Below, one piece after another: positions 1 to 11,900 of a stretch of DNA of 64,000 nucleotides. Source of the DNA: Narthecium ossifragum. Lineage: Eukaryota; Streptophyta; Magnoliopsida; Dioscoreales; Nartheciaceae. The stretch is from the NCBI GenBank assembly GCA_963920575.1, contig OY986965.1, positions 4,463,072 to 4,527,071 of the forward strand. Direction: 5' to 3'. Position 1 is the first letter of the stretch, and each line of letters begins with the position of its first letter. The position numbers and the translations under genes are program-made. Below the pieces are notes generated by a model. That model was not told the DNA's origin and did not search any database. It saw nothing but the letters and a program-made list of their open reading frames with translations.

Positions 1-319
1 ATGTTGGGGAGGGGGGCGTCAATAGTCAGCGAAAATGATCACCTGCTTAATGATTCAAAATTTTCCTTTAGACATGACTTATTTGTTGGATTAATTGTAT
101 ATAGGAAGTATCTATTCTTAAAAACTGCACAAGAATGGCATAGAATGGAGCTCTATAGAGATAATATACAAAGGTATATACAGTACTCAGCCTTAGCTAT
201 ATCCATACAACAAGCTGCTCTAGTTGTGAAAAACAAGTACCCATAAAACATTATTAATGCATGGAAAGCCACACAGAACGAGGAATTAGTAAGTTGGATG
301 GGATGAGAACAATTAGTAC
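1..319 (-). other. Intron of the DOT2/SART1-like gene, running off the left edge
   Basis: This lies downstream (minus strand) of the last visible DOT2 exon. The exon ends with codons for His-Val-Lys-Pro-Gly and a GT donor whose G is at 319. No reading frame here continues the SART1 carboxyl terminus, so the final exon of about 35-45 residues should lie to the left of the window. Confidence 0.7.
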
Positions 320-3300
320 CCTGGTTTAACGTGTCCACTTAGAACAACATAGGGAGTCTTTAGTCGAGCTTGAGTTTCCCTCATTCTCTCCATTGCTAGT
401 GAGGGTGTATCCGAAGCTTTCATCTGCTTTGACTTCAAAGACTCTTGATATTGCTTCATGCGCTTTTCCTGTTTCATTTTTCCTGGTCCCTTTCCATGAA
501 ATTTATGGGAAATCATCCTGAATGCCTCCTTCGGCGTCATCTGATCAAAGCAACCAGAGAACTTGAATAAGCATCTTTTTGCTTTCTACTTTAACATGTT
601 GCTATCGTGAAAAGGGTTGTTTCAGAATAACTCAGCAGAACTACTTCACACACATGAATAATTCAAAAGAATTGGAAACAAACCAAGCAATCAAAATCCA
701 TATTGAACCACTTACAAGATGATATATTCTTTAAAGACCAGGACACTAACAATTAGCAGATTCCTCCCTTCACAAATGATTAGCTAAACATCAACACGAA
801 ATTAACAAGTTGTTCTTGATGCCATGCTTCCTTAGAAATATAACAATTCAAAAACATGACCAAAGATATTGCCAATATGACTTCCATAAGAAAGCATAAA
901 TTCACATTTAAATGAGATTGAAAAAAAGGTACAAAACACCAGCAGAGAAAAAGAAAACAAAATTGCGGGGAAAAGGTACAAAAAAAAACATGTAAGTGCA
1001 CAAATATAGAGATACTAAATGAAAATACTTCTCATTTTAGAATAATGCTTAAGAGATTTAAAGCAAACTTACAATGCGACCAAATTCATCTGTCCTTTCA
1101 ATCCTGATCTCCTTTGGCCCCTCATTTTCATTTATGCCAACTAGTTTACTCTTCTTTTTGTCCATATTCCTGCCACCCCAATCAATGTCCTCCTTAAGTG
1201 TGCCACGATCCTTAAGTAACCTGAGGGCACCTGATAAACCTTTTCCAATTGAAGGCTCATGTATAATTTCATCCGGAGAAATTTCACCCTTTTCCTCGGT
1301 AGTGGGTACTTCATCTTCGACAGTTTCTTTGACTTCTGTCCAGACACCAGAATCATCTTTTGTGTCCATTTCAAAGTCTGTTGGACCGTCCTCCTCGTCC
1401 TTAAAGACATCTTCAGTATCAGGCTTGTGTGTTTCTGATGTAACCAAAAAAACACAAAATCACAAGATTGCAGATGAAAGATCTTAAAATGGGCAGCATG
1501 ATAGCATACACTTACCGACATATGCATACGTAAATATACACATGCACACACATACGCAACTACATTAAAGCATGAGATTTATATTTAAAACTTTTAGAAC
1601 GTATCCTCCATTGTCCACAATCTTCCTCTAACAAACAAAACAAAGAGGGCAGAGAAAAAACAATCAATCACCTTCATTGAATTGAAGACCCAACACAAAC
1701 TCTTCCATCTCTGTGATGACAACATTGTTGTCTTGTGGATCTTCTGCCTGAGAGCTATGTGTGTCCCCTTGTTCCGTATTTGCTCCAGCTAAGAGCGCAA
1801 CCGCCTGAGGCCCAGAAGCAGCTACCTCATCCTGTTGTTTATGGGCAAGCTTTCTTGCTTGGTCAAGAGATTTCTGCAGATCTTCATAATCTTCACCAAA
1901 AACAAGCTCATCATCTTCTGCAGCTTTAACAGCTAAGGTCTGATCCATGCGCAGAACTTTAGATGCTTCTTCAGCCTTCGCATAAGCTGATTGGTATGCA
2001 TTAATCCTCTTTTCCGCCTCATTTTTCTCTTGCTCCTCCTTCACACTATGCCTCTTTGAATCTTTCCGGGATCCAAGATCCGTAGCTCCTAGACCAGCAG
2101 ATTTTGCTTCAGCTTCAAGGGCATCAAGATCAAGTTTATCTTTCTTCCTCAAAGATTTCTTTTTCTTAGGCTTCTTAAAATGAAGCATTTCATCAGCAGT
2201 ATAATAATCTGATGATATTTTTTCAGATGTGGTGAGATCTTCATGGCTTTTCTTGGTGGAAGCACCCGCTATTCTCATGCGTAGCTAACAAAATAAAATA
2301 ACTTGTATGAGAAAGCAGCCAGATACACCTCAAATACATATTCAGAAGCTTGATAACTATCCTATGCATTTGAAGCATCATCAGAGTGCACTGACTTCCT
2401 CAGAAAGAAAAGAACATCTTGCAATTAGTGTAACTAGTAGGTCGCAGCTTAGGGTTCTTGAGATTAAGGTACTACATTCTTGGTTACTAACATAATTCCC
2501 ACTTCTGGACATAAGAAGTAGTCTTGAGCTTCATGAAGCAAGTGCACCACATAATCCGACAACAAACACACCGTCAAGGGTCTTATTGTAGCAAACCACA
2601 TAACTAGCATGCTTATATCAGGAAGGACAGAGAAAAAGCACTCGAAGTTATAGGTTAGTATAAGACTTCATTTTCATGGAATATTGTCAATTAACAATGA
2701 CTTGATTATCCATCTAGAGCAAAAGCTAATGTTGGATATACAAGCATGGTGCAGCTGAAAGGATCAAGATGACATACTTCTTCTAATTTTTTCTCGGCTT
2801 CTCCAGTAAAGCGCCCAATTTCATCCAGTGTCACTCCCTGAGGATATTAAGATACCACCAGTTCAGCAACATTCAACAAGAAGCTCTAAAATTGAAATCA
2901 ATGCAAAATAAAAACTATCCACCTCATCCTCAACAGGATCATCGTACTGCGGAAGGATCGTCCTCCTAGACCCCAAGTCCTCACTAAACCTAGAAATACA
3001 GAAAATGAGATGAGTGATAGGACATTAACTCTCCTGAGAAAAGTTTCAATAGATGCAGACTGACTTGTCCACATAAATTCCAGGTTTCTTCTTTGCAGCT
3101 TTATAGGCCTCATCTCTCTGCTTCTGCTCTCCGATCTCAATATTTTCAAGCATATCAATCTCTGTTATATGCAATGAAGGGTTAGGCCAGCTGGGAATTA
3201 AAACACAGATTGGTTGCTGTCGACTCCATAAATTCCCCAACCTTCATTGATGTCACCATCAACGAGAATATTCTGATCCTTGAGTGTCAAAACAACTGCT

Positions 3301-6300
3301 CCACCCTCCATAACTTTATCGAGCCCATGAAGAACTTTAACTCCAGCTAGATCCTCTGTGTGCAAGCATACAAGAAACTAAGGGATCATCTAGTGAAAAA
3401 TTATGTTGTGCAAATAGAGATTAAATGAAAAAAAGGGAAGTCATGTATAAAAGAATTTAATCCAGGCTTATATCAACATAAGCTAGCATAAAGCAGCGGA
3501 GTATCAAATTATGGTAAATGGACATTACTTCCACTGTGCCCAGTGACATCTTCATCATCACTTTCTGCTACTATGCCATCCTGAGAAGTCAAAACAAATG
3601 AAAATTACAGAAAAATGCAATCTTCCAACGAACAATATAAAAGAACCATGACAGATACAACTGCAAACCTGCTCATCTAATACTTTTGAGCGGCGTTGAG
3701 CTTTCTCCGTATCAGCATTTCTGTTGTCCTCAAGTTTTCGACTCTTATTCACCCAGGATACAACCTCTGATGCACCATCAGCCTTCCTCTTAAGTCGTTC
3801 TTCTTTGAATCTGAATAGAAACTATGTTTAAGTCCAAAACATCAATCGTCATATGTGGCCCGAAATCATTATAGTCAATCATAAATGAAAGGTTAAAAGA
3901 AAAGGTGTGTTTAAATTATCGTAATCCCTCTTCAAGAAAATGAGATGAAGTGCAGATTCATTATGTAGAAAGATGACAACCTGATCAGAAGTAATGAGTC
4001 TCAACAACTCTAATAACCACCTTAAGAATACCTAACATCTAACTTAATACAAACATATAAGTTTGTATATAAGTGCAATTAGGGAGACATACTCTTCCTT
4101 CAACAACAAATCGCTGCAAATTGGACTGAAATTTGGGTAAAATTGAGAAATTGGGGCAGAATTAGGTGCAGTCAATTGTTCGGAATTAGGGAAAAATAAT
4201 GAAATTGGAAAAAATTGGTGAATTGGAATGAAGCAAAGCAAAATTGGGCAGATTGGTGGGCAGGCCATCCAATGTGTCACAAATTCTGGTGTCCTGCCGA
4301 AACATGACTGGCAGGTGCGATCCGGATACCGCAGGCTATGCAGCTCGGTACAGCTATCTATAAGAAAAGAATTTAAGCATAATGGACATATCGATGAATT
4401 AGTGCAATGGAAAACTCATACGGAGTTCCTATAAGAGCATCCATGCTTGGAGAAAAGGTGCACCTAAGAACCAGTGTACAACATTCTACGCAAAGGTAAT
4501 GCTTAATAACAGTCAAAATGAAAATATTTCTGAGATGGCAGAGATAAGTTTCTGCAAATATTCAGCTTAAACAAGTAAGGGGGGAGATGCAGTAACTAAG
4601 AGCATAAGAGTTGATCTTTACTTTCGAGGAGAACAAATATCCAATGTTCTTACAAAAGAACTGAGAAAAGCTGAATAGATTTAGAATTCGACATCGAAAA
4701 GCAAGGTAAAAAAGAAGCAAGAACTCCAATAGGTTTCATACTTCTATCCTTGCATGGGATCACAAGAAACAAACTTTTGTCTGTTTGGGTCCGCTGCATC
4801 AGGTGGTACGGCATCCTCCTCAATGCAGCATTGGGCACCAGTGCGTCTGCTAGGTGCACTGCATTGGCGCCTGATGCACCAATTTTTAGTACAATGCCCA
4901 ATGCAGCACGCCAAACAACCCCTTGGTGTTCTTTTACCTATTACTTTTTCACATGGCAAGAGGTATCATGCAAAAAGGAAAAGCCCAAGTTAATTATACT
5001 TGTATGACCAAATCTTTCAACCTATCATATACCGAGACCCAAATTTTCTGAGATATCCTACACATAACAACCTAGAAGTTTAAGAAAAACTTATTCATCT
5101 TCATGCTATCTGCAGTAAACCTTGACACATATCGATTTCAAAAAATATAAATAACATACAACTAAGTGAAACCATCGACAATGACGAAGGTGCATATGTG
5201 CAAACTTGGCGCTCTAGTATGACAAATGATTCTATACCTACCACTAGACAAAACCAAAGATAAAATAGTACAAAGAAAAACAAACATCAAACAGATCAAA
5301 AAACTAATAACAGAATTAATAAAAGCAGGTTGATAAAATCATGCAATAACCAAGTAAAGGAATACGCCTTTTAGTGCCTTCATTAGGAAAGAGGAATAAA
5401 AATTAAAGATCGACACAATCAATGTGTACACTCCAACAAAAAGCTAGGTTAAGGCTGAAATATCACAGCACATGGTACAAGCACATTCCATACGGAACTG
5501 CATCAACAGACCTTATTGTGGTATCATTATCCTATACACTAGCAAGATATGATAAGAACAACTGCCAAAGTGGTCATAATTACCATTTCTCAGAAATTGT
5601 GAAAAGCAACGAGTTCGACTATGTCACTGACTACTTTCTTTGATCTTTTTAAGCACGCTAACAGTCCATAAAATAAAGATAAATCGAACTACTTGCCTCC
5701 TGCATACTGTGTTTCAAACATCCTCTCCACCAAAATATGTAGCATGGTGACAATTAGAATAAAAAATTAAGATGGGTAAAGCTCAGATTGTAGTTAACAA
5801 TTAATGTTTCAAGTCTAATCCTTCAAAAGATCAACGTTACATTTAGAAGTAGTTTTGTGATATCACCTTAACAAAAACACAAAAGTAACTTCATATAAAG
5901 TGCAATTAACATAGGCATAATAAGCGCATGAATAAGAACAGAACAAGAAGCAAAACTTAAATCAACAAATGCCTACTTGATTACGCGCTGTCCAAGCTCT
6001 GAGGTTGACTCGCTGAAGGCTGCTGACTTTTCCTCATGATCCTTTGCACCAATCTTTTCATGACTATCGAGCTCATTTTGAGCTTCCACCCCTTTCTTAT
6101 CAATACCTTTCATTTTTTCATCCTTTTCACCATCCTTGCTTCTGCCCATGTTGGAGTCTCTATCCTTTGCTCGGGATTTATCACGATTTATTTCCCTATC
6201 CATGTCACTCTCCCTCGCTTTATCCTTAATCTTATCTCTTTCTTTCTCCTCTCGATCTTTGTTTTTCTCCTTCTCCCGCTCCTTGTCCTTTACCCTATCG

Positions 6301-7106
6301 CGATCTTTCTCTCTTTCTCTCTCTCGATCCCTTCCCTTGTCATGGTCCTTCTCTCTTCCCCTCTCCCTCTCAAAGTCTTTGCCCGTCTCCTTCTCATGAT
6401 CCCTATCTCGAATTTTACGCCTCTCCTGCCCTTTATCTCCTTCTCTTTCCCGGTCATGTTCCTTCTCACGATCTCTTCCATGACCAACCAGCCTTTCCCG
6501 CTCTTTCCCTCGCTTGTACTCGTGCACCACCTCCTTTCCCCTATCAGTCTCTCTGTCCTTCTCATGCTCCCTATCTCGATTCTTGCCACGATCTCTGCCC
6601 CTCTCACGTTCCCGATCATAGCTCCTCTCCCTTTCCCTGTCCTCCTCCTTCTCCCTATCACGTTCCTTTCCTCTATCTTTTCCGTGATCAATGTCCCTCT
6701 CCTTCTCTCTATGCTTCCCTCTATCATGATCTCCTCCCCGCAACTTGTCTCTAATTCTTTCCTTATCTTGATCATGATCCTTCTCATGCTCCCTGTCTCT
6801 AGCATACTCTGACTTATCTTCCTTCTTTCTCTCCCTGGTCTCCAACCTATCCCTCTCTCTTGTATCATGCCTATCCAACTCCCGATCCTTCAATCTTTCC
6901 CCATCTCTGTTCATATGGTCATCTTCTCTCCTTCCCTTCTTTCTATCCTTGCTCCGATGCTTGCTCGACTCTCTCGACTTCTCTTTAGGTTCCATGTCAC
7001 GTCCAGTTTCCTCTAACTCCTCCATCACTTCATCATTAAACCCCTTATCCCGAGAACCATTCCTGAGATCTTCTTCCATCCTCACCTCTCCCAACTCCAT
7101 ATCCAT
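320..7106 (-). CDS. DOT2: SART1/Snu66-family U4/U6.U5 tri-snRNP splicing factor, DOT2/MDF type (3' end outside window)
   Basis: Nuclear spliceosomal protein of the SART-1 family; in Arabidopsis DOT2/MDF is needed for tri-snRNP function, meristem maintenance and vein patterning. Ten coding exons join in frame with GT-AG borders: 7106-5977, 3810-3669, 3580-3529, 3355-3242, 3161-3065, 2989-2923, 2837-2778, 2284-1672, 1434-1073 and 540-320. They give about 952 residues. The start ATG (7104-7106) has an in-frame stop upstream at 7152-7154. Residues about 50-320 are a charged RD/RE/DR/ER-rich region like SART1's RS-like amino terminus. The SART1 core follows, with SEVVSWVNKSRK (exon 2), LAGVKVLHGLDKVMEGGAVV (exon 4) and EIGEQKQRDEAYKAAKKK (exon 5). 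Exon 10 carries MTPKEAFRMISHKFHGKGPG and VVLSGHVKPG. Family members are around 800-820 residues, so this one is longer, mainly through the charged region. The first coding intron (5976-3811) is 2.2 kb and holds a small MITE-like insertion. Expression data would be needed to confirm the exon ends. Confidence 0.95.
4770..4925. mobile_element. Small GC-rich MITE-like insertion in DOT2 coding intron 1
   Basis: A GC-richer block of about 150 bp stands out from the AT-rich intron. Its ends are imperfect inverted repeats: TGTTTGG near 4780 followed by GCTGCAT, and the reverse complement of ATGCAGCACGCCAAACAA near 4900-4920. The interior repeats GCATTG and TGCAGCA in both orientations. I could not fix a target-site duplication, so the superfamily is open. 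Confidence 0.4.
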
Positions 7107-8090
7107 CAGGCGGCCTTCACAAATGGAGCTGCAGTCGCTTCCAAAATTTACTTATAAAGCTGCAAAAAACAAGAAAGAAGAACGATAAGGGGTAGCGATC
7201 ATATGTTAACCTTAAAAACCCCTAGAATTAGGTCACCAAAAGAAACTACAAACAACAAGAAAAACAAATGGGAAAACCTAACTCCCTGAATAATTCAATC
7301 AGAAGAAAAGGGATTTTTCCAGCTAAAATCATTCGGGGGAAAAAAAAACTTCTGAAAGAGGAGAAAAATTCGCCAGCGAAAACTGCAAATTAAATAGGCG
7401 GTCAGGAAAGATAGCGAGAACAGATTCAATCGCAACAAAACATTGATAGGGTTTCTAAAATCCAAAACCAAGTCGATGGAGTGAGACTACTTCGAGAATC
7501 CAATCGATGGATGTCAACATTATCTGAATCGAGATATAAATGCAGCGAGGAAGAGCTAGGGATTGAACCCAGAGACAGAGGGAAAGAAGATGGCGAGCAA
7601 GAGTCTATGTGCCACTAAAACGGGGTTTCCTGAATTCCGGATTCTTGGCCCGGAACTGATTAATTGTTATAACGAACAAAACCATTCCCCATCTCTACAT
7701 CCACGGTTGCTTGCCATCTTCTTTCCCTCTGGCTCTGAACTCCAATAAGCTCCTCCACAACAGATGAGATCAGCTTTAGTTGCAAATTAGGGCTTCGTTT
7801 CGAAGTTAGTCGCGGCCGCAGCCACCACCGGCGGCCCCCCGCGAGCGGGGAAAAGAAGAGAGAAGACCAGGTGTGCCAGAAAATATGGCAAAAATAGAAG
7901 ACGTACCGACGACGGCGGCAGTCTCGGTTGCTGCTCGACGATAGGCGATTGTCCTTTTGATTGGAAGACGGTGGGATGCGAAAGGATTCGGGAAGGGCTT
8001 CCGATTGAAGCAGTAAAGCAACGGCCATGAACTTGTGAGTTAAGTTAAACGGGTCGGATCCCGTGTCGGGTTCGACCCGAAAACCATAAC
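7107..8090 (-). promoter_or_regulatory. DOT2 5' leader with probable leader intron, and upstream region
   Basis: Reading the minus strand, a pyrimidine-rich tract ending TTTTTTGCAG just above 7159 is a good 3' splice site 53 bases before the ATG. This suggests that the leader is interrupted by an intron and starts further right. An ATG-led frame on the minus strand (8028 to about 7660) starts with roughly 40 residues before a good GTACGT donor near 7908; it could be a leader upstream ORF or a separate small exon, and I do not recognise it. No TATA box was found for this promoter. Confidence 0.4.
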
Positions 8091-8092
8091 GC

Positions 8093-8100
8093 TATAAATA
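8093..8100 (+). promoter_or_regulatory. TATA-box-like sequence TATAAATA
   Basis: CTATAAATAGCAC is a close match to a plant TATA box. It lies about 55 bases before an ATG (8150) that opens a Gly/Val-rich frame made of GGT/GTG triplets. No recognisable protein follows, so it may drive a non-coding or low-value transcript, or be chance. Confidence 0.3.
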
Positions 8101-8144
8101 GCACGGATTCCCAAAGTGCCCTCATCTCTTTCTTCCCTAATGGC

Positions 8145-8500
8145 GTAGTATGGCGGTGGTGGTGGTGGTGGTTGTGGTGGAGGCTGCCGACAGCGAGGGC
8201 AGCGGCGGCAGTGAGAAGGACAGTGGGGGTAGAGGAGGAGGTGGTGGTGGTGTGGTGACGGTAGAGGCGGCGAGAGAGGATAGTGGTGTTAGAAGAGGTG
8301 GTGGTGGTGATTTGGTGTTGGTGGTGGCTGTGACGGTGAAGGTGTTGGTGGCGGCTATGTTGGAGATGATGGTGACGGTGCTGCGGTGGTGGTGGCCGGG
8401 AGGATGGATGGTAATGGTGGTGAAAGTGAGGGCGGCGGTTGTAATGATGGATGGTGGCGGTGGCGGCGCTGGCTGCGGGCGGTGGTGGAGATGGTGAAGA
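8145..8500. repeat. GGT/GGC trinucleotide-rich low-complexity block
   Basis: About 350 bp dominated by GGT, GTG and GGC triplets on the plus strand. It is open in several frames on both strands: Gly/Val-rich on plus, His/Pro/Ser-rich on minus. This is what degenerate triplet repeats produce and it resembles no known protein. Confidence 0.6.
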
Positions 8501-8782
8501 TGGTGAAGATGGGGATTGGGGTGGGAGATGACGATAAGGGTAGCTTAGGAACTTCACGTAAAATGTGGTGTATGGAGTAAAATTAGTGGTGTAGATAGGA
8601 TTATCCTTTGAAATATAACCGGTGGAGCTGGAACTGTTTATACACGGAACACATACTTATTAGTGAGCGTAAGATCTACTGTCAAACTATTATGGACGGC
8701 CGATGTGACAGTCCTACCGTAGGATACGTTGCACACTGCTTCAAAAGCTAATAATGAGGTACTTTTTTATCATTAGAAATGA

Positions 8783-8790
8783 TATAAAAG
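8783..8790 (+). promoter_or_regulatory. Probable TATA box of the VPS2-like gene
   Basis: TATAAAAG sits 189 bases before the VPS2 ATG at 8979. Transcription would start near 8815-8820, leaving a leader of about 160 bases with no intron needed. Confidence 0.6.
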
Positions 8791-8978
8791 GGAGCAACGG
8801 CTATTTTCTTCAAATAAACAGCAAGTAGCTCCCAAGCTTTCCTTTCTCATACCTCCAAAACCAAATGCGTAGGGTCGCCCTTCCATAGAACTGGGAAAAA
8901 CTAGGGTTTAATTCTCTCTCCCTCCAGACCCGCCTCTTTCTAAGCGTTCCGGAGTTCTTGGAGAGAGATATAGACGCA

Positions 8979-11900
8979 ATGAACATTTTTAGGAAGAAAA
9001 CCTCGGCCAAAGGTACCTGTTTCTTGTGACTTTCTGGAAAGATTCCTTCTTGCATTCATCTCGATGCCTTTTATACTGCAACAGTTGTGGAAAAGATAGC
9101 ATTGTGTCAATTTGGATGCCAATTTGTTGATGAGCTTGTGGGTCTAAGTTTTTTCTACTCAGGTTTCATCTTGGATGAACTCCTTGCGGGATATACTGCT
9201 TGTTTCTTACAATCGTTTATTTAGATTTGAACTAGGTTGTCAGCATATCCTTTATTTAGTCATTTTTTTATGCCAAGTTGGCAATGGTGTGGTGGATATA
9301 GCGTTTTGATCTTCAGAAACTAACGCGCACTGTGTTCTTTTGCTTGAATTGTGGTTGTTTTCTTATTTTTGTGGTTCTAGATTCAAGGTGGCTCTTGGGA
9401 AATTTGCAGATTTCTTTACTTCGAATGGCAATAAGATTTGCTGACATGCTGTTGCTGTTGTCGACAAATTTATGTCAAGTGTAATGTATACTTCTTGCAG
9501 TAACTTTTGTATCGATTTAGCGTTGCTTGTAGAAAGATCTCCTTGTTTTCTTAGTTTCGATGTCAAACTATTTGGGAGGTATCATAGTGTAGTTCTTTTT
9601 TTCAACTCAGTATCTTGCTAAAGCTACACACCTCTCTTAATGTTCCATTTTAGATTTCTTGATCTGGGTTTGTCTGTTGCTTCATTTGAACCATTTTCGA
9701 GGCCTATACCTCAAATTAAGCCTAAGATTCAAAACGTCCACTGTTTTTTTTTATATGGTTAGTTTATATCCTTGCAGATGCTCTCAGGACGAGTAAAAGA
9801 GAGATGACGGTTGCAACAAGAGGTGAAAACCTTGCAGCTCTGTTGTGTTCTGTATGTTCAAATAGGTGAAATAGCATTTAATGATGTCATCTGCATAGTT
9901 TTTTTTCATGATTTTCTTGAACAGTAAGATCAACTTGAAACTTGTCAGTTTGGTTTTAAACTTGTCAATCTGGTTCTATCAAGTTTAACCATGAAAAGAA
10001 AAATCAGAGAAAAGACACATCAGTGTTTAACACAAGAAGTTCGAAGTCGGTTTAAGCTAATACTCTAAAGAGATTTTACATGTTTCATCGCTAGTGCCAA
10101 TTCATTTCGGCGCTCCCACCACTGTCTATAATTTACAACAGAATGCCATGAATTGAAGGTCGAACCCTTATTGACTGTCATCTCCATAATGCGAAGATTG
10201 GGTATGAAGGAGTTTCGTGACCTTACCATCTGACTTACATTGGGGTCATTCACTCATAAGCCTCTTCCATAATCCTTTGTGATTTAGATATCCCTTTGGA
10301 CAGTATATTTCTTTACGGATAAGGTTACGACTTATCAGTGGTTTCCGTACTGACAATTTTGAGTATATATCTGACTTTTGATCCTTTGTTTTAGGAATTG
10401 AAAGGGAGATTGCAGCTCTTCAATTAGAGGTTTTGCCAACCAAAACAGTTGCTTCTGAATGAATATTTTGTCATCTTAGCCTTGTGTGCTTACTTTGATA
10501 TGAATTATGCCAGGAGAAAAAGCTGGTTGCAGAGATAAAGCAGACAGCAAAAACAGGAAATCAGGCAAGTACTCTGGGTTCAAGATTGTATAGTTTGGCA
10601 CATTCTTAGGTATGAAAAACAGTTGTTCACCCAAGCAAGGGAGCAGCCATTAATAAGAACTAACGCTTCCGAAAATATCAAATTTCTTCTGGCCCGTCTG
10701 ACTTGGATTTACAAGTATCTAACATTTCAGCCATTTGTTATGCTATGTAGACAGGTGAAATGGTGTAATACTGCATGCACGCACACATCAACTTCTTTGT
10801 CTAGTCATACTTCTATTATACTCATTGTTTGTTCTGTGTATCACGAGAGAAACTAGTCAAAGCATATGGGTTGTTTACTGGCTTTATTTACTTCCCGTGT
10901 CCCTTGTTTATCCATTCCATGAAACAATCCGTAATGATTTTGCTTTTTTATGGCATAAAGGACCTTAACTTGTGGTAATCTGCCTGTTATATTTTTCCCT
11001 GCTATCTCAAAAAGAGACAAATTTGATTGCTTGCTATGAAGCACTTCTATTCCATGTACTTTTCAGGCTGCTACCAGAATCTTGGCTCGTCAACTTGTTC
11101 GGCTTAGGCAGCAAATCACCAATTTGCAAGGAACTCGTGCACAAATTAGAGGTGTAGCAACTCATACACAGGTTAGGAGTTATAGGAATAGCACTACTTT
11201 TCTGATAATGTATTACGTGGCTTTCTTTTGTGTTCAATATCTTTATTTTGCTAGGCAATGTATGCTGGTACTTCTATTTCTGCTGGAATGAAAGGTGCAA
11301 GCAAAGCAATGAAAGCCATGAATAAGGTAGGTAGCTATCATATAGTTTGGCAGGTTAAGCTTAATAGCTTGGATAATATCTCATAATCATCTAAATCTTA
11401 TGAGATATAACAGCAAGGACGCATATGTCACCTATAAAAATTTGTTTGTTACAGGAAATGGAACCAGCTAAGCAAGCAAAAGTAATCAGAGAGTTCCAAA
11501 AGCAATCCACGCAGATGGACATGACGGTAGATACTCCTTGGATGCTAGTGCTTGACATCATGATTTTGCAGATATCCTGTTGTTACTTAGGCTTCGTGTT
11601 AATTCCAATTGCTTAAATCTTCATGCTGAGGGTAAATGATTTAACTTATTGTGGAGACCAGCAAGAACATGAACTGGTACAAACCACTGTTGCCTTCATT
11701 TTGGTTGAAATGGGAGAAAGGAAAAAGAACTCTCCTATTCACATTGGCTGAATTATCATAGCAACTTATGTTTATGTTTCAATTCCTACTCAAATTTGAT
11801 TAGCATGCCACCTGTCCAATTTGTTACATTTCCTGAAACATTATCCAAATAATGGGCAGATGCTTATAACGAGTACTTTCTCTGCACAGATTGAGATGAT

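Noticed and set aside
6036..6812. Plus-strand frame of 258 codons, hydrophobic Leu/Ser/Phe-rich
   Set aside because: It is the complement of the DOT2 charged-repeat exon; Arg/Asp/Glu-rich coding gives Leu/Ser-rich antisense.
8045..8557. Minus-strand His/Pro/Thr-rich frame of 170 codons and plus-strand Gly/Val-rich frame
   Set aside because: Both are by-products of the GGT/GTG triplet block; no domain and no conserved pattern.
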